From positions 1 to 45,141 of the forward strand of contig VFKL01000078.1 of assembly GCA_009885535.1 (NCBI GenBank): 45,141 nucleotides of DNA. The letters are read 5' to 3'. The position numbers were made by a program, and so were the translations under genes. Positions 17,265-26,183 of the stretch are shown here, piece after piece (within the stretch, counting starts at the first letter, position 1; each line of letters opens with the position of its first letter). The notes below the pieces were generated by a model. The model had not been told where the DNA came from and did not search any database. It saw only the letters and a program-made list of their open reading frames with translations. This DNA is from Chitinophagaceae bacterium (GTDB lineage Bacteria > Bacteroidota > Bacteroidia > Chitinophagales > Chitinophagaceae).

Positions 17265-19011
17265 TATTGCCATAAATTTTAGATGCTTTTTCAATCAGAT
17301 TTAAAAACTCTTTTTGTAACCGATTGGTTTCATCGATACTAGAGTGAGCCAAACTTTTTATACTCCTCCATGATTTTTCTGGAAAATAATGAGATTGTTT
17401 TAATTTCAATGAAAACATGGTTATTGCAGTTGCCAATTTCAATGCTTTACCAATACTATCAAATGGCAGGTAATTGGGATTAGCTAAATAATGTAGTGCA
17501 TGATTTGTATGCGCACTATTTATTGAATAACGCAAATCCATTTCGGCAATGCCAATGTTTGATTTTGAGTTGCATAGTTTAGTCAAGCTTTCTGTTGGAA
17601 CAATTTCAAAAATCGCAAGCACATTGCTCCCACTTCCGATTTCTCCCCCTTGTAACAAATTTTTATTATCAACCAATGCTTCTTTTTTATTGTCAAAACC
17701 AATTAGACGATACGTTTTCACCAAATTGGAATTAAAACTTACATTCATAAACGCATCATCAGCCACTGCATAAAATGTTTGTGTAAGCTCTTTTACCAAA
17801 ACCCTTTCTGCTTCCTGAATATCATCTAAATAAGCATAATTCCCATTGCCATTTTTAGCCAACGTTTGAAGTTTAGAGTCTTTTAAATTTCCCATGCCAA
17901 CACCCAAACAAGTTAAGTAAACACCTGTTAATCTTTGTTTTGAAATGATTTCATCCAACGATTTTTCTGATGTTTCTCCAACATTAAAATCACCATCTGT
18001 AGCCAAAATCACTCGATTATTTCCACCTTTTATAAATGTTTTTTTTGCCAGTTGATACGCCATCCGAATTGCTGATTCTCCAGGAGTATCTCCATAAGCC
18101 TCCAACGTTTCTATAGATTCTAATATTTTTTTCTGGTTTTGTCCAGATGTAGGTTGAAGCCATATTTGAACATAACCACCATAAGTTACAATTGAAACAG
18201 TATCAATGGGTCTCAAGTTTTTTACAAATAATTGAAATGCCGCTTTTAGCAAGGGCAATCGATTGGGCATATCCATACTCCCTGATACATCAATTAAAAA
18301 AACAAAATTGCCAGGAGGTACATTTTCGAGGTCGATTTTTTTTGCACTTACATTAACAAACATCAATTTATTTTGGTCATTCCAAGGACAAGAAGTTAAC
18401 TGTGATTGAACACTAAATAAACTGTCGCCACCAGGTGTATAATAACCGAGGTTGAAATAATTAACCAATTCTTCTGTACGAATTGCATCTGTGGGCACTT
18501 GGTTTCCCATTTTTAAAAACCGCCGCACATTACTGTAAGAAGCTTTATTTACATTCATTGAGAAGCCCGTATTCGGAAATGTTTTGGCATCAATTATATC
18601 ATTTTCAACCAATTGAAAATACGTTTCATCTCCAGCCGCTAAAGCCCTAAAAGCTTCTCTACTTTGATCTTTTGTAATGGAAATTAATTTAGGCTGGCGC
18701 TTACTGATCGCATCGTCTGTTGACTTTAATTTTATCTTTTGCCAGATGTCTGTTTTAACCCCAATGGTAAGGGTTTCAAATCCATCTAAACTTATTGTAA
18801 GTGTATCGTAAAGTCGTTTTTCATCTATGCCAAAACTGCCTGTATTAGATTCCGAGTAATAGATTTTTCTTTCGCCATGCACAAATATTTTAGCATGAGG
18901 GAGGGGTTTATTTTTTTCGTCTTTAATTTCACCACGCAAATAATACTGCGCCTGTGCATGATTAACACACAAAAATGTTAGACAATAAACAATTGATTTT
19001 TTAAAAAACAT
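17245..19011 (-). CDS. Exported VWA-domain protein (YfbK-like) with N-terminal carboxypeptidase-regulatory-like domain
   Basis: About 588 residues. The track opens at a GTG (19017); the ATG two codons later is equally good and gives the signal peptide MFFKKSIVYCLTFLCVNHAQA. Residues ~25-95 form a CarboxypepD_reg-like beta domain (LRGEIKDEKNKPLPHAKIFV). A YfbK-type N-terminal region follows (NTGFSMNVNKASYSNVRRFL, EELVNYF), then a von Willebrand A domain with an intact MIDAS (FLIDVSGSM, ATDGDFNVGE). The C-terminal part is the DUF3520-like region. Likely a periplasmic or surface protein binding partners through a metal ion; its partner is unknown. Last gene of the operon starting with the symporter, 45-50 bp after hpt. 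Confidence 0.88.
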   Translation of the reverse strand: MFFKKSIVYCLTFLCVNHAQAQYYLRGEIKDEKNKPLPHAKIFVHGERKIYYSESNTGSFGIDEKRLYDTLTISLDGFETLTIGVKTDIWQKIKLKSTDDAISKRQPKLISITKDQSREAFRALAAGDETYFQLVENDIIDAKTFPNTGFSMNVNKASYSNVRRFLKMGNQVPTDAIRTEELVNYFNLGYYTPGGDSLFSVQSQLTSCPWNDQNKLMFVNVSAKKIDLENVPPGNFVFLIDVSGSMDMPNRLPLLKAAFQLFVKNLRPIDTVSIVTYGGYVQIWLQPTSGQNQKKILESIETLEAYGDTPGESAIRMAYQLAKKTFIKGGNNRVILATDGDFNVGETSEKSLDEIISKQRLTGVYLTCLGVGMGNLKDSKLQTLAKNGNGNYAYLDDIQEAERVLVKELTQTFYAVADDAFMNVSFNSNLVKTYRLIGFDNKKEALVDNKNLLQGGEIGSGSNVLAIFEIVPTESLTKLCNSKSNIGIAEMDLRYSINSAHTNHALHYLANPNYLPFDSIGKALKLATAITMFSLKLKQSHYFPEKSWRSIKSLAHSSIDETNRLQKEFLNLIEKASKIYGNKKRKTD

Positions 19012-19062
19012 GGGCACTATTTAAAGTACAGCATCAATTTTAAATATACCAATTATATTTTA

Positions 19063-19605
19063 CTATTCTGTGATTTTTAGTTGATAAATATCTTTAAGAT
19101 TTCTTCCCAAACCATCGTAATCTAACCCGTATCCAACCAAAAACTTATTGGGTACTTCAAATCCCAAATAATCCACTTTTATAGGATACAATAAAGCGTC
19201 TGGTTTGTGTAATAAAGACGCTATGCGAATGCTTGAAGGATTTTGATTTATAAGTTGTGGTAAAAATTCATGTAATGTTTTACCTGTATCTACAATATCT
19301 TCAATTAATATTACATCTCGATCTTTTAGTGATACATCTAATCCAATAGATGTGGTTACTTGGCCGGTGCTTTTAATTCCTTTGTATGAAGCCAATTTTA
19401 TAAAACAAATTTCCGCTTCTATATTTAACGACTTAAATAAATCTGAACCAAACATAAACGACCCATTTAAAATAGCGATAAACAATGGACATTTACCAAT
19501 ATAATCAGTATTTATTTGATTGGCTAAACGCTCAACTTGAATAAGAATTTCTTCATGACTTAAAAAACCAATAAATGATTTATCATGGACTTGTATTGTT
19601 TTCAT
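19063..19605 (-). CDS. hpt: Hypoxanthine phosphoribosyltransferase
   Basis: Purine-salvage enzyme joining hypoxanthine (and usually guanine) to PRPP to give IMP/GMP. At 180 residues it has typical bacterial length. The PRPP-binding loop VILIEDIVDTGKTL (98-111) is canonical, and FIAILNGSFMFGSDL, SYKGIKSTG (flexible loop) and the base-binding VDYLGFEVPNKFLVGYGLDY are all present. The gene starts 3 bp after the stop of the glucosaminidase gene, so the two are probably translationally coupled. hpt alleles are named hpt or hprT. Confidence 0.95.
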   Translation of the reverse strand: MKTIQVHDKSFIGFLSHEEILIQVERLANQINTDYIGKCPLFIAILNGSFMFGSDLFKSLNIEAEICFIKLASYKGIKSTGQVTTSIGLDVSLKDRDVILIEDIVDTGKTLHEFLPQLINQNPSSIRIASLLHKPDALLYPIKVDYLGFEVPNKFLVGYGLDYDGLGRNLKDIYQLKITE

Positions 19606-19608
19606 TTT

Positions 19609-20757
19609 TTATTTTGATATAATCAAACGCTGACCGATTTTCAATTTCATAGAATTTAAATTATTCCATTCTTTTAAATCGTCAACATCAACATTGTACT
19701 TTTTTGATATCGCTTGTAAATTTTCATTGGGTTTTACTTCATGATATTTGATTGATGGTTTCGAATTGGCAATAGTTGTTTGTTTTTTTTCTTCATCATC
19801 AACTATAACTTCTGATTTAAGCGACAAAATTCTACCCAGTCTTAATTCATCCGCTTCATTTAATCCATTAAATGCCATTAAATAACTAATTTGAATTCCC
19901 ACATTTTGAGAAATATCGTAAACAGTTTCTCCTTTTTTTACTTTGTATGTTTTTGCAAGCGCTTCGATTCTTTTTCTTTGCAAATAAATCCATGATGATT
20001 TTTCAATGATGCCATCTTCATACAAATCATTATAATCAAGTAAATCTGCAAGGTCAATACCAAATTTTGTAGCGATTGCTAATAAAGAAATACCACTATC
20101 TACATAGATTGCATTCAACCCATTGTATGCTTTGGGTTTGATGTGCGAGGGAAAAATAAAATTTCCAATTTTTTCAACAGATTGATTTACAATTGATGAG
20201 TTATTCTTCTCCTTATTGATGGCATAAATGCTATAATCTGGAATTTCTTTTAATGTTTCTATTGTGAATTCATTGAGATTGTAAGCTTCAATTGTTTTTA
20301 TCAATATTTGAGGATATCTCGGATTTGTAGCGTATCCTGCTTTTTTTAATCCATGCGCCCAAGCGCTATAATCTGAAGGGTCTAAACTAAAAAGAAACGC
20401 ATAATGTGCTCGATTTCTTAAAAAATCGCTATGATCTATATAGCTTAAATATGCGCTATCATATTTTCTAAAACATTCGCCACTTTCATCATCATCGTGA
20501 TAAACTTTTTCCCCAATCCATTCAACTTTACATTTTATACCAAAATGATTATTTGATTTTTTTACAAGTACGCTATTGCCACTCTCTGTTTCTAAAACGC
20601 CTTGTGCTAAAGTTATAGCTGCTGGAACTCCGGAACGAATCATTTCTTTAATGGCGAAATCTTTATAGCGTTCAATATACTGAGTCGTAGTTATTTTTTG
20701 AGCAATAACCACATTCATCATTAAAAAACTTAGAAATATTAAAAAAATTTTTTGCAC
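19609..20757 (-). CDS. Exported glucosaminidase with LysM domains (peptidoglycan hydrolase)
   Basis: A cell-wall hydrolase of 382 residues. A signal peptide (MQKIFLIFLSFLMMNVVIAQ) is followed by a glucosaminidase domain (about 25-175) with the catalytic-glutamate motif LAQGVLETESG (Glu56), NNHFGIKC and AGYATNPRYPQILIKTIE. The C-terminal half has one degenerate and two clear LysM modules (KVKKGETVYDISQNVGI, then HEVKPNENLQAISKKYNV, each ending in G-x-x-L). The start is a GTG: two codons upstream is the in-frame TAA that ends the O-methyltransferase, so no earlier start exists. It probably trims glycan strands during growth or division. Confidence 0.93.
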   Translation of the reverse strand: MQKIFLIFLSFLMMNVVIAQKITTTQYIERYKDFAIKEMIRSGVPAAITLAQGVLETESGNSVLVKKSNNHFGIKCKVEWIGEKVYHDDDESGECFRKYDSAYLSYIDHSDFLRNRAHYAFLFSLDPSDYSAWAHGLKKAGYATNPRYPQILIKTIEAYNLNEFTIETLKEIPDYSIYAINKEKNNSSIVNQSVEKIGNFIFPSHIKPKAYNGLNAIYVDSGISLLAIATKFGIDLADLLDYNDLYEDGIIEKSSWIYLQRKRIEALAKTYKVKKGETVYDISQNVGIQISYLMAFNGLNEADELRLGRILSLKSEVIVDDEEKKQTTIANSKPSIKYHEVKPNENLQAISKKYNVDVDDLKEWNNLNSMKLKIGQRLIISK

Positions 20758-20760
20758 GAA

Positions 20761-21402
20761 TTATAATTTTCTAATTAACATTAATCCATCTCTAATGGGA
20801 ATCATTACTAGTTCAACACGTAAATCGTTTGCTACATATTTATTAAATGCGTCAATTGCTTTTGCATTTTTTCCAGTTATATCCTCCGAAAAAACCTGAC
20901 CATGAAAAAATACATTGTCTACTAAAATCCACCCACCCATTTTTAATCTGGGTAAAGTTAATTCGTAATAATCAATATAGCTTACTTTATCTGCATCAAT
21001 AAAAACCAAATCCCATTCCTCATTCAATTGCTGAATGATGTCTATGGCATTTCCAATATGAATTGTAATCTGATTATTAACGCTAGATTTTTCAAAAAAT
21101 TGCTTAGCTGTTTTTGCATCCTCTTCTCTAATTTCAATGGTATGCAGGTGACCGTCATTTGTTAACCCTTTACTTAAGCACAGTGCACTAAATCCTGTAA
21201 AACTCCCTATTTCCAATACTTTCGTGGGCTTGATCATTATACTAATCATTTCCAGAAATTTACCTTGCCATTTTCCACTAAGCATGTGCGCATGACCGTG
21301 ATGTTGATTGGTATATGCTTCAATTTCTTGCAAAATAGAATCCTGACTACTGGTAAAATCAGTGCAATATTTTTCAGCCAAAGGATTCAGAATATCTATC
21401 AA
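20761..21402 (-). CDS. SAM-dependent O-methyltransferase
   Basis: A 213-residue class I methyltransferase of the O-methyltransferase family 3 (caffeoyl-CoA/catechol type). Seen are the SAM-binding motif VLEIGSFTGFSALCLSKGL (~75-93), the acidic ribose-binding strand HTIEIREED, the metal/catalytic motif DLVFIDADKVSYIDYYE and WILVDNVFFHG. The substrate is unknown; bacterial members often methylate small catechols. The start is a TTG whose last bases overlap the TGA stop of the symporter by four nucleotides, pointing to translational coupling. The next ATG is too far downstream. Confidence 0.92.
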   Translation of the reverse strand: MIDILNPLAEKYCTDFTSSQDSILQEIEAYTNQHHGHAHMLSGKWQGKFLEMISIMIKPTKVLEIGSFTGFSALCLSKGLTNDGHLHTIEIREEDAKTAKQFFEKSSVNNQITIHIGNAIDIIQQLNEEWDLVFIDADKVSYIDYYELTLPRLKMGGWILVDNVFFHGQVFSEDITGKNAKAIDAFNKYVANDLRVELVMIPIRDGLMLIRKL

Positions 21403-22916
21403 ATTAATTTATTTATACTTTTTTTTGAAATCATTAACAAACCTATAAAAGTTAAAACCCCGTTTATTAAAATTAATTCGTTTCCGATTTTATATCCATG
21501 AAAAATTTGCTCAGAAAATTTGGTTAATCCCAATTCGATATGCAATTTCTTTTCATACCATTCCGGGCTGCTCAACATATCAATAAACAAAGCAGATAAG
21601 GGAGCAGATAAACAAACAGGCCATATTTTTTTCCCATTTAGTGTTTTATTGGTTAGAATCCCAAATGCAAATAACCCGAGTAATGGGCCGTATGTTATCC
21701 CTGCAAATTTTAAAATAAAATCAATTATTAGTTTGTCATTTATTGCTTTAAAAATAAGTACCAAAATAAAAAATAAAATTGCAAAAGAAACATGCACTTT
21801 TAATCTTTTTGATTTTTTAACTTTTTCAGAGACATCACTTTGATTCATATTGAGGATATCTATACAAAAACAAGAGGTGAGTGAAGTAATGGCACCGTCT
21901 ACACTTGGGAAGAGTGCAGAAATTAATGCAATGATAAAAAGAATTCCAATTGATCCACTAAAGGCATCACTCAATGCAATAGTTGGAAACAAATCATCTG
22001 GTTTATCGGTTGGCAAATTGGCTTGAGCTGCATATAAATAAAGTATTCCGCCTAAAAAAAGAAATAGAAAATTAACCAGCATTAAAACCGCGGTAAAACT
22101 CATCATATTTTTTTGAGCATCTTTTAAATTTTTTACACTGATGTTTTTCTGCATCATTTCTTGATCAAGTCCAGTCATTGCAATGGCAATAAACATTCCA
22201 CCAATGATATGCTTTAAAAAATACGATCCGGATTTTATATCTGTATTAAAAATTCGGGAATAACCTTTTTGTTGCAAAGCGTTAAATGCACCAAAAACAT
22301 CCAGATTTATCGCTTTTAAAATTACAATGGTACAAACTACCAACCCAAGTAACATGCCTGTAGTTTGAAGGGTATCCGTGTAAATAATAGTTTTTACGCC
22401 GCCTTCAAAAGTGTATAGCAAAATCAAAACAAGGATAACAAGCGCCGTTGCAATAAATGGGATGCCCATTTTATCCAAAATGAAAAGCTGTAAAATATTG
22501 ATGACTAAATAAAGACGAGCAGTAGCGCCAACGGCACGAGAAACGATAAAAAATGTAGCGCCGACTTTATGTGCTTCTACACCAAATCGATTTTCGAGAT
22601 AGGTGTAAATGCTGGTGAGGTTCATTTTGTAATATAAAGGCATCAATACAAAAGCAATAACCAAATAGCCCAACAAATAACCCAGCACAATTTGAAAATA
22701 GAAAAAATTTCCGCTGCCCACGCCACCGGGTACACTTACGAAAGTTACGCCACTTAATGAAGTGCCAATCATACCGAATGCCACCAACATCCAATTGCTG
22801 TTTTTATTGCCAATAAAAAAAGACTCGTTATTTGAACCACGTGACGTATACCAAGCAACAGTCAACAGCAAAACAAAATAACCAACAACAAAAGAAAACA
22901 AAACAATGGGTGACAT
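21399..22916 (-). CDS. Sodium:solute symporter (SSS family)
   Basis: An inner-membrane transporter of about 505 residues with roughly 13 predicted helices, coupling solute uptake to sodium. Family features include GTSLSGVTFVSVPGGVG near helix 2, RAVGATARLYLVINIL, TFEGGVKTIIYTDTLQ and SALFPSVDGAITSLTSCFC. The substrate is not readable; the family covers sugars, proline, pantothenate and sialic acid. The track starts at a TTG (22919) immediately before an ATG at 22916, which I prefer. First gene of a five-gene operon with the O-methyltransferase, glucosaminidase, hpt and VWA genes, linked by overlaps or gaps of 3-50 bp. Confidence 0.94.
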   Translation of the reverse strand: MSPIVLFSFVVGYFVLLLTVAWYTSRGSNNESFFIGNKNSNWMLVAFGMIGTSLSGVTFVSVPGGVGSGNFFYFQIVLGYLLGYLVIAFVLMPLYYKMNLTSIYTYLENRFGVEAHKVGATFFIVSRAVGATARLYLVINILQLFILDKMGIPFIATALVILVLILLYTFEGGVKTIIYTDTLQTTGMLLGLVVCTIVILKAINLDVFGAFNALQQKGYSRIFNTDIKSGSYFLKHIIGGMFIAIAMTGLDQEMMQKNISVKNLKDAQKNMMSFTAVLMLVNFLFLFLGGILYLYAAQANLPTDKPDDLFPTIALSDAFSGSIGILFIIALISALFPSVDGAITSLTSCFCIDILNMNQSDVSEKVKKSKRLKVHVSFAILFFILVLIFKAINDKLIIDFILKFAGITYGPLLGLFAFGILTNKTLNGKKIWPVCLSAPLSALFIDMLSSPEWYEKKLHIELGLTKFSEQIFHGYKIGNELILINGVLTFIGLLMISKKSINKLI

Positions 22917-23000
22917 CAAATAGGAGTTTAAATCAGAAAATAATATCGATGAAGTTAATCAAATTAGCTTTGAAAATGTCAACATTGAAATGTAATACGG

Positions 23001-23609
23001 TTATTTTCTGCCTTGAAAAAGCGCAATATTATATCCGGCTCTGATTATAGGGACAGACCTACCTAGATTATTTTTATATGGTGAATATGGCGAATTTGCT
23101 ACATCCCATAAAATCGAAAAATAGTAGTACGATTTTTGTTCGGGGAAATCTTTTCCATTTGACATACCTCCACCTACTAAAAAACTATGGGCATCATATT
23201 TATATTTTTCAACCCCTACATCGCTTGATGTACCAAAAGGCATATACTTGGTTCTTAAAAAATTGAACTCATACTGAGCATGTGCAAATAAAAATTTTGC
23301 AGGAAACAACCTCACAAATGCGCCAGGACCGTATAGAGTTTGACGTAATCGATTCCCCTGCACACCTCCAAAATCTCTTTCCGTGATATAATTTATACTT
23401 GGGTTTATCGCAAAATCTACATATTTATTAAAGCTATAACCAATGTAAGGACCAATCCCCAGGTTAGTGAACGTGTTGCCAAATCCAGCATTCACCGTTC
23501 CACCAGTAAATACATTCTCCTTTTTAAAAAAACCAACCGACTCGTCATCTTGTGCAAAAAGATTTAAAGAACATAATAATAAAACAAAGAGAAAATATTT
23601 TTTATGCAT
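23001..23609 (-). CDS. Small outer-membrane beta-barrel protein
   Basis: 202 residues with a clear signal peptide (MHKKYFLFVLLLCSLNLFAQ) followed by an acidic start and alternating amphipathic strands typical of an OmpA/OmpX-like 8-stranded barrel (NAGFGNTFTNLGIGPYIGYS, VDFAINPSINYI, LFPAKFLFAHAQYEFNFL, SFLVGGGM). It ends in IALFQGRK, not in an aromatic residue. No enzymatic motif is present. It lies 38 bp downstream of the FAD oxidase gene on the same strand and may be co-transcribed. The specific function is unknown. Confidence 0.82.
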   Translation of the reverse strand: MHKKYFLFVLLLCSLNLFAQDDESVGFFKKENVFTGGTVNAGFGNTFTNLGIGPYIGYSFNKYVDFAINPSINYITERDFGGVQGNRLRQTLYGPGAFVRLFPAKFLFAHAQYEFNFLRTKYMPFGTSSDVGVEKYKYDAHSFLVGGGMSNGKDFPEQKSYYYFSILWDVANSPYSPYKNNLGRSVPIIRAGYNIALFQGRK

Positions 23610-23647
23610 GGTTTTTATTTTAGTAATACTATTTAAATTTAAGATTT

Positions 23648-25042
23648 CTATTTGAATATCTTACCGGCATTTAAAATGTTATTTGGATCAAATGCTTTTT
23701 TAATATTTTTCATAAGTGCCAATGTAACTTCAGGAAAAACAATATCCATGTACTCTTTTTGAATTAGCCCAATGCCATGTTCGCCACTTATAGTACCGCC
23801 TAGTGATTTCACCAAGGAAAATAAATCCCTCAAAATGGGAATAACCTCAGGGTTATTTAAACTGTAAATGCTGCCTGGTTTTTTTATGCGTACATGTAAG
23901 TTTCCGTCTCCGGCATGACCATAACAAACCACATTAAAATCATGTTTTTGTCCGAGCGCTTTCACCCCTCTAATAAGTGCCGGCAGTTCTGCTCTCGGAA
24001 CAACGGTATCTTCTTCAATCGTATAACCATCAATCTTTACCGCTTCGGATACCCTTCTCCGTAACTTCCATAGTTCTGCTTTTTGTTGTGCATCATCGGC
24101 AAAGAAAACATCTCCACAATCAAAATCTGTGAGCAAGTTTGCAATCGCTTCCATTTCATTCATAAGTGTTTCCAAATGATTGCCGTCTAATTCAATAATT
24201 AAATGTGCTGCCATTTCATCTGTAACTGGCACTACCGAACTGTCTACAAACTTGCTTACAATTTTCAACGCATCTATCTCCACCAATTCTAATGCGCTTG
24301 GCGTAAAACCACCTCTGAATATGGCGCTTACCGCTTCTCCAGCTTTTTCAAGATTATTGAAAGGCACCAACATCAACAAATCATATTTTGGAAAAGGCAA
24401 TAATTTCAAAACAATTTTTGTAACCAAGCCTAATGTGCCTTCGCTGCCCACAATCAATTGTGTAAGGTTGTAACCCGTTGAATTTTTAAGTACGTTTGCA
24501 CCTGTCCAAATGATTTCTCCCGTTGGTAAAACCATCTCTAGATTTAAAACATAATCTTTAACTACACCATATTTAACGGCTTTAGGACCGCCACTGTTTT
24601 CGGCTATATTTCCACCAATAAAACAGCTGCCTTTACTACTAGGATCTGGCGGATAAAACAAACCTTTTTCTTTAACTGCATTTTGTAAAACTTCCGTAAT
24701 TACACCAGGTTCTGTGGTTACTTGTAAATTTCTTTCATCGATTTCTAAAATAGCATTCATTCTTTCAAAAGAAATAACTACTCCTCCAAATTGAGGAAGC
24801 GCACCACCACTCAATCCTGTGCCTGCTCCTCTTGGCGTAACAGGAATTTTATTGAGGTTACAGATTTTCATCACCTTGCTGATTTCTTCAGCCGTTCTTG
24901 GTTTTATAATGATATCTGGAATAAAATGAAGGTTTTCGGTTTCATCATGGGCGTATTTATCCTTGCTTTCTGCATCAAAAAATACATTTTCCTTACCTAA
25001 TATTTCTTCAAATTGAATGATTAAATCTGAATAATCTTGCAT
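23648..25042 (-). CDS. FAD-binding oxidoreductase, GlcD family (glycolate/D-lactate dehydrogenase-like)
   Basis: A 464-residue flavoprotein of the VAO/PCMH family oxidising a 2-hydroxy acid such as glycolate, D-lactate or D-2-hydroxyglutarate. The FAD-binding-4 domain spans about 35-215, with PRGAGTGLSGGALP, TEPGVIT, PPDPSSKGSCFIGGNIAENSGG and GSEGTLGLVTKI. The FAD-oxidase C domain follows, with the metal/substrate-site motifs YGHAGDGNLHVRI and GEHGIG and the end AFDPNNILNAGKIF. The substrate cannot be settled from sequence. No glcE/glcF partner lies nearby, favouring a stand-alone dehydrogenase. Confidence 0.92.
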   Translation of the reverse strand: MQDYSDLIIQFEEILGKENVFFDAESKDKYAHDETENLHFIPDIIIKPRTAEEISKVMKICNLNKIPVTPRGAGTGLSGGALPQFGGVVISFERMNAILEIDERNLQVTTEPGVITEVLQNAVKEKGLFYPPDPSSKGSCFIGGNIAENSGGPKAVKYGVVKDYVLNLEMVLPTGEIIWTGANVLKNSTGYNLTQLIVGSEGTLGLVTKIVLKLLPFPKYDLLMLVPFNNLEKAGEAVSAIFRGGFTPSALELVEIDALKIVSKFVDSSVVPVTDEMAAHLIIELDGNHLETLMNEMEAIANLLTDFDCGDVFFADDAQQKAELWKLRRRVSEAVKIDGYTIEEDTVVPRAELPALIRGVKALGQKHDFNVVCYGHAGDGNLHVRIKKPGSIYSLNNPEVIPILRDLFSLVKSLGGTISGEHGIGLIQKEYMDIVFPEVTLALMKNIKKAFDPNNILNAGKIFK

Positions 25043-25116
25043 GGCTAATTTCTGTTTTCTAAAAAAAACAAATTTCGTATTTTTTAAGGAGTATCATTTG
25101 TTTGTTTTAAAAAATA

Positions 25117-26181
25117 TTAAAAACTTGGGCAAAGTGCTTGACGATATGGCGTTTTGGGGTAAAAACCTTTCTTGATGAGGGAAATTTCGGCTGCGCCCAT
25201 GGATTGATTATATGATTTTAAAGTAGAAATAGTTGCATCATAACTGAAATTGAATTGCATTGATTTGATTTGAAACCCCAATAAAGGAATAATCGCATCT
25301 TTATTTCTAAAATATACCCCTGAAATAAATTGGGTTTCGCCTCCCGAAATTAAATTGATTCGTGTAGATAAACCAAGTATAACTTGTGAAGCAGCAGCTT
25401 GATTGGTATAATAAATACTTGATTGTAATATGAGACTTTTGTTTATTTTAAGCATCGCGTTTGCAAATCCGATATGACGAATTGGAATGGTATTGCCACT
25501 TGTTGGATTTGAAAAAAAACTTTCTTTAGGTTTATTTACATGATGAATTGAATACCCTGCATTTAAATAAATATCTTCTTTGGGAAAATAGGCGTAATTG
25601 ATACCCGCTTGCAAATCAAAATAATTTACTTGTGTGTTGGCAAACGTGACACTAGTTGGCAATGTAATGTCGAAAAAATGACCATTAAATTGATCTGGGA
25701 ATTTCAAATTATTGGTTTTGATACTTTTGTTTGCCCATCCCAAATTAAATCCAGCACTTAACAAACTGCTATTTCCAAGCATTTGATGATACGCTAAAGA
25801 TCCATATAACTTTGTTGATTTTAAATTGCCTTCTCCTGCTTCATCCGATAACAATAAAAAACCAACACCCATCCAGCCGTTTTCAAATTTATCTCTAAAC
25901 AATTGCGCATCGCCAAAAACACTAATCGTTTTATAAGGCAACACCATTATATTACTAAATTGATTTCGTACATGCGCACCTATTCTATAATCTGCATCAG
26001 GAATAAAGCCAGTATTTGCAGGATTTGTGCTTAATGGAGAATTATAAAATTGTGAAAAATGAAGGTCTTGGGCGAAAGTAATATTAGTCATTGACAACCC
26101 AACAACAAACAACAATTGCATAAAAAAAATCGAACATTTTTTATGAACTTGATTACGATATGTGAATGTAGTTTTTTTCAT
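25117..26181 (-). CDS. PorP/SprF-family type IX secretion membrane protein, second copy
   Basis: A 354-residue outer-membrane protein with a signal peptide after a basic start (ending ITFAQ), the family opening DLHFSQFYNSPLSTNPANTGF, NQFSNI, the barrel strands, and DAIIPLLGFQIKSMQFNFSYDATIS near the end. It ends in CPSF, matching the CPKF end of the copy at 12862. It begins 2 bp after the stop of the giant SBBP/PKD protein, so the two are clearly one operon and probably work as cargo plus dedicated SprF-like helper (inference from the SprB/SprF model). Confidence 0.92.
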   Translation of the reverse strand: MKKTTFTYRNQVHKKCSIFFMQLLFVVGLSMTNITFAQDLHFSQFYNSPLSTNPANTGFIPDADYRIGAHVRNQFSNIMVLPYKTISVFGDAQLFRDKFENGWMGVGFLLLSDEAGEGNLKSTKLYGSLAYHQMLGNSSLLSAGFNLGWANKSIKTNNLKFPDQFNGHFFDITLPTSVTFANTQVNYFDLQAGINYAYFPKEDIYLNAGYSIHHVNKPKESFFSNPTSGNTIPIRHIGFANAMLKINKSLILQSSIYYTNQAAASQVILGLSTRINLISGGETQFISGVYFRNKDAIIPLLGFQIKSMQFNFSYDATISTLKSYNQSMGAAEISLIKKGFYPKTPYRQALCPSF

Positions 26182-26183
26182 TT

